Source: Branchinecta lynchi (taxonomy: Eukaryota > Arthropoda > Branchiopoda > Anostraca > Branchinectidae). From it: a DNA stretch of 64,000 bases. The notes beneath the pieces were generated by a model. The model did not search any database. It was not told the origin of the DNA and saw only the letters and a program-made list of their open reading frames with translations. The stretch spans positions 27,677,464 through 27,741,463 of the forward strand of contig JAKZAP010000007.1 in assembly GCA_023053575.1 (NCBI GenBank), read 5' to 3'. Positions 63,369 to 64,000 of this stretch are shown here, in pieces (position 1 is the stretch's first letter; each line of letters starts with the position of its first letter). Both the position numbers and the translations under genes were made by a program.

Positions 63369-64000
63369 AGAACCCAGAGCAAAATAACACGAGGGAGTAG
63401 CGCCAAGACTTGACAGAATTGACACACTCGAGTCTAATAGCATGGACACTGGCACCACTAGCGATATAAAACGTCCCTACTGTAACTCAATCAGTTCAGC
63501 AGCGCTGGCTTCGATAACTTCATGTTCTGATTATAGCACAAAAATGATACAGCCTCCATTGTTTCCTTGGTGTGTCCGAACCGCACCTTTTCTTTACTAG
63601 AAATTTCTGAAACCGTAAGTTTGTCTCGCTTTATGTGCAGCAAGCGCAGTGGTCACCGCTATGAGTATGGCCGTTTCCAAAGCATGGAAAACATAGATAT
63701 CGGCCAGAGCAAAATAACACTAGAGAGTAGCGCCGAGGCTTGAAGAAAGTGACACACACTCGCACCACTAGCGATAGAGAACGTCCCAAGTGAAACTCAG
63801 TCAGTCGTGCACCAGCGTTGGCTCCAATAACTTCATATTCTGAGCGCAGCAAAAAAAAAATACAACCTCTCTATTACCTCTATTTAGGCAGAAAGCACCT
63901 TAACTTTAGTAGAAATTTCTAAACCGCAGGTTTGTCTCGCAGTAAATGGCGCAAGCGTATTTGGAGGTGGTATGAATATGGCCCATTTGCGAAGCATGGA
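63369..64000. mobile_element. W3 and W4: two adjacent W-family copies
   Basis: 'agagcaaaataacac' at 63379 and 63707, each followed by 'gtagcgccaagac/gaggc', 'aacgtccc' and 'tttgtctcgc'. W4 runs to or past the window edge. They lie in MCRS1 intron 7. Confidence 0.65.

Noticed and set aside
1..64000. LTR retrotransposon, endogenous virus or autonomous DNA transposase
   Set aside because: No paired LTRs, integrase, protease, capsid or DDE/Rep-helicase motifs were seen on either strand.

Overview
The window is nuclear DNA from an animal, most likely a marine invertebrate; the species cannot be named from sequence alone. Evidence: phase-matched GT-AG exons of a conserved chromatin gene, several different non-LTR retrotransposons (LINEs) with microsatellite tails, and many non-autonomous DNA elements. 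Nothing looks bacterial, viral or organellar, and no LTR element was seen.

Host genes. The main gene is a plus-strand MCRS1 ortholog (microspherule protein 1; in other animals a subunit of the NSL acetyltransferase and INO80 complexes). Seven coding exons lie at 17089-17126, 23854-23960, 27856-28040, 30027-30245, 34292-34430, 36008-36131 and 63066-63212. All junction phases agree, and the FHA-domain exons must lie beyond the right edge. Intron 6 alone is 26.9 kb and is packed with mobile elements. Upstream on the minus strand is a candidate two-exon gene for a 58-residue protein (12621 to 10981). Its single intron is almost entirely one mobile element, and its start codon is preceded by an array of ACTGACGT units.

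Mobile DNA. 1-10.7 kb holds a full-length 'E' element, a hAT-like element, a MITE, and a near-complete two-ORF LINE (A) inserted in another E copy. 10.7-17 kb holds the small gene, E4, a P fragment, a 2.4 kb GC-rich TIR element carrying a hAT-like insertion, and a fold-back element. 17-36 kb holds MCRS1 exons 1-6, with E5 split by three insertions, LINE B split by a LINE D copy, and LINEs G, J and F. 36-63 kb (intron 6) holds four-level nesting (Y contains P2, which contains LINE C and a hAT element), LINE D2 with an 845-codon open frame, LINE I with a 33-G tract, E7 inside P4, a tRNA-Lys-like sequence, LINEs D3 and F, P1, E8, and E9 inside MITE S3.

The least familiar system is the pair of families here called E and P. 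Both have a subterminal palindrome at each end, a shared head (ATCGCAA...TGTCCGTC), a core of tandem units, and a 3' hairpin followed by CTTG. Paralogous empty sites show insertion in T-runs with no evident target duplication. This is the architecture of Helentron-associated (DINE/HINE-like) elements, and some E copies also carry an antisense tRNA-like module. No Rep/helicase gene is present. LINE names (A, B, C...) and element names (E, P, S, U, V, W, Y...) are local labels used only here.
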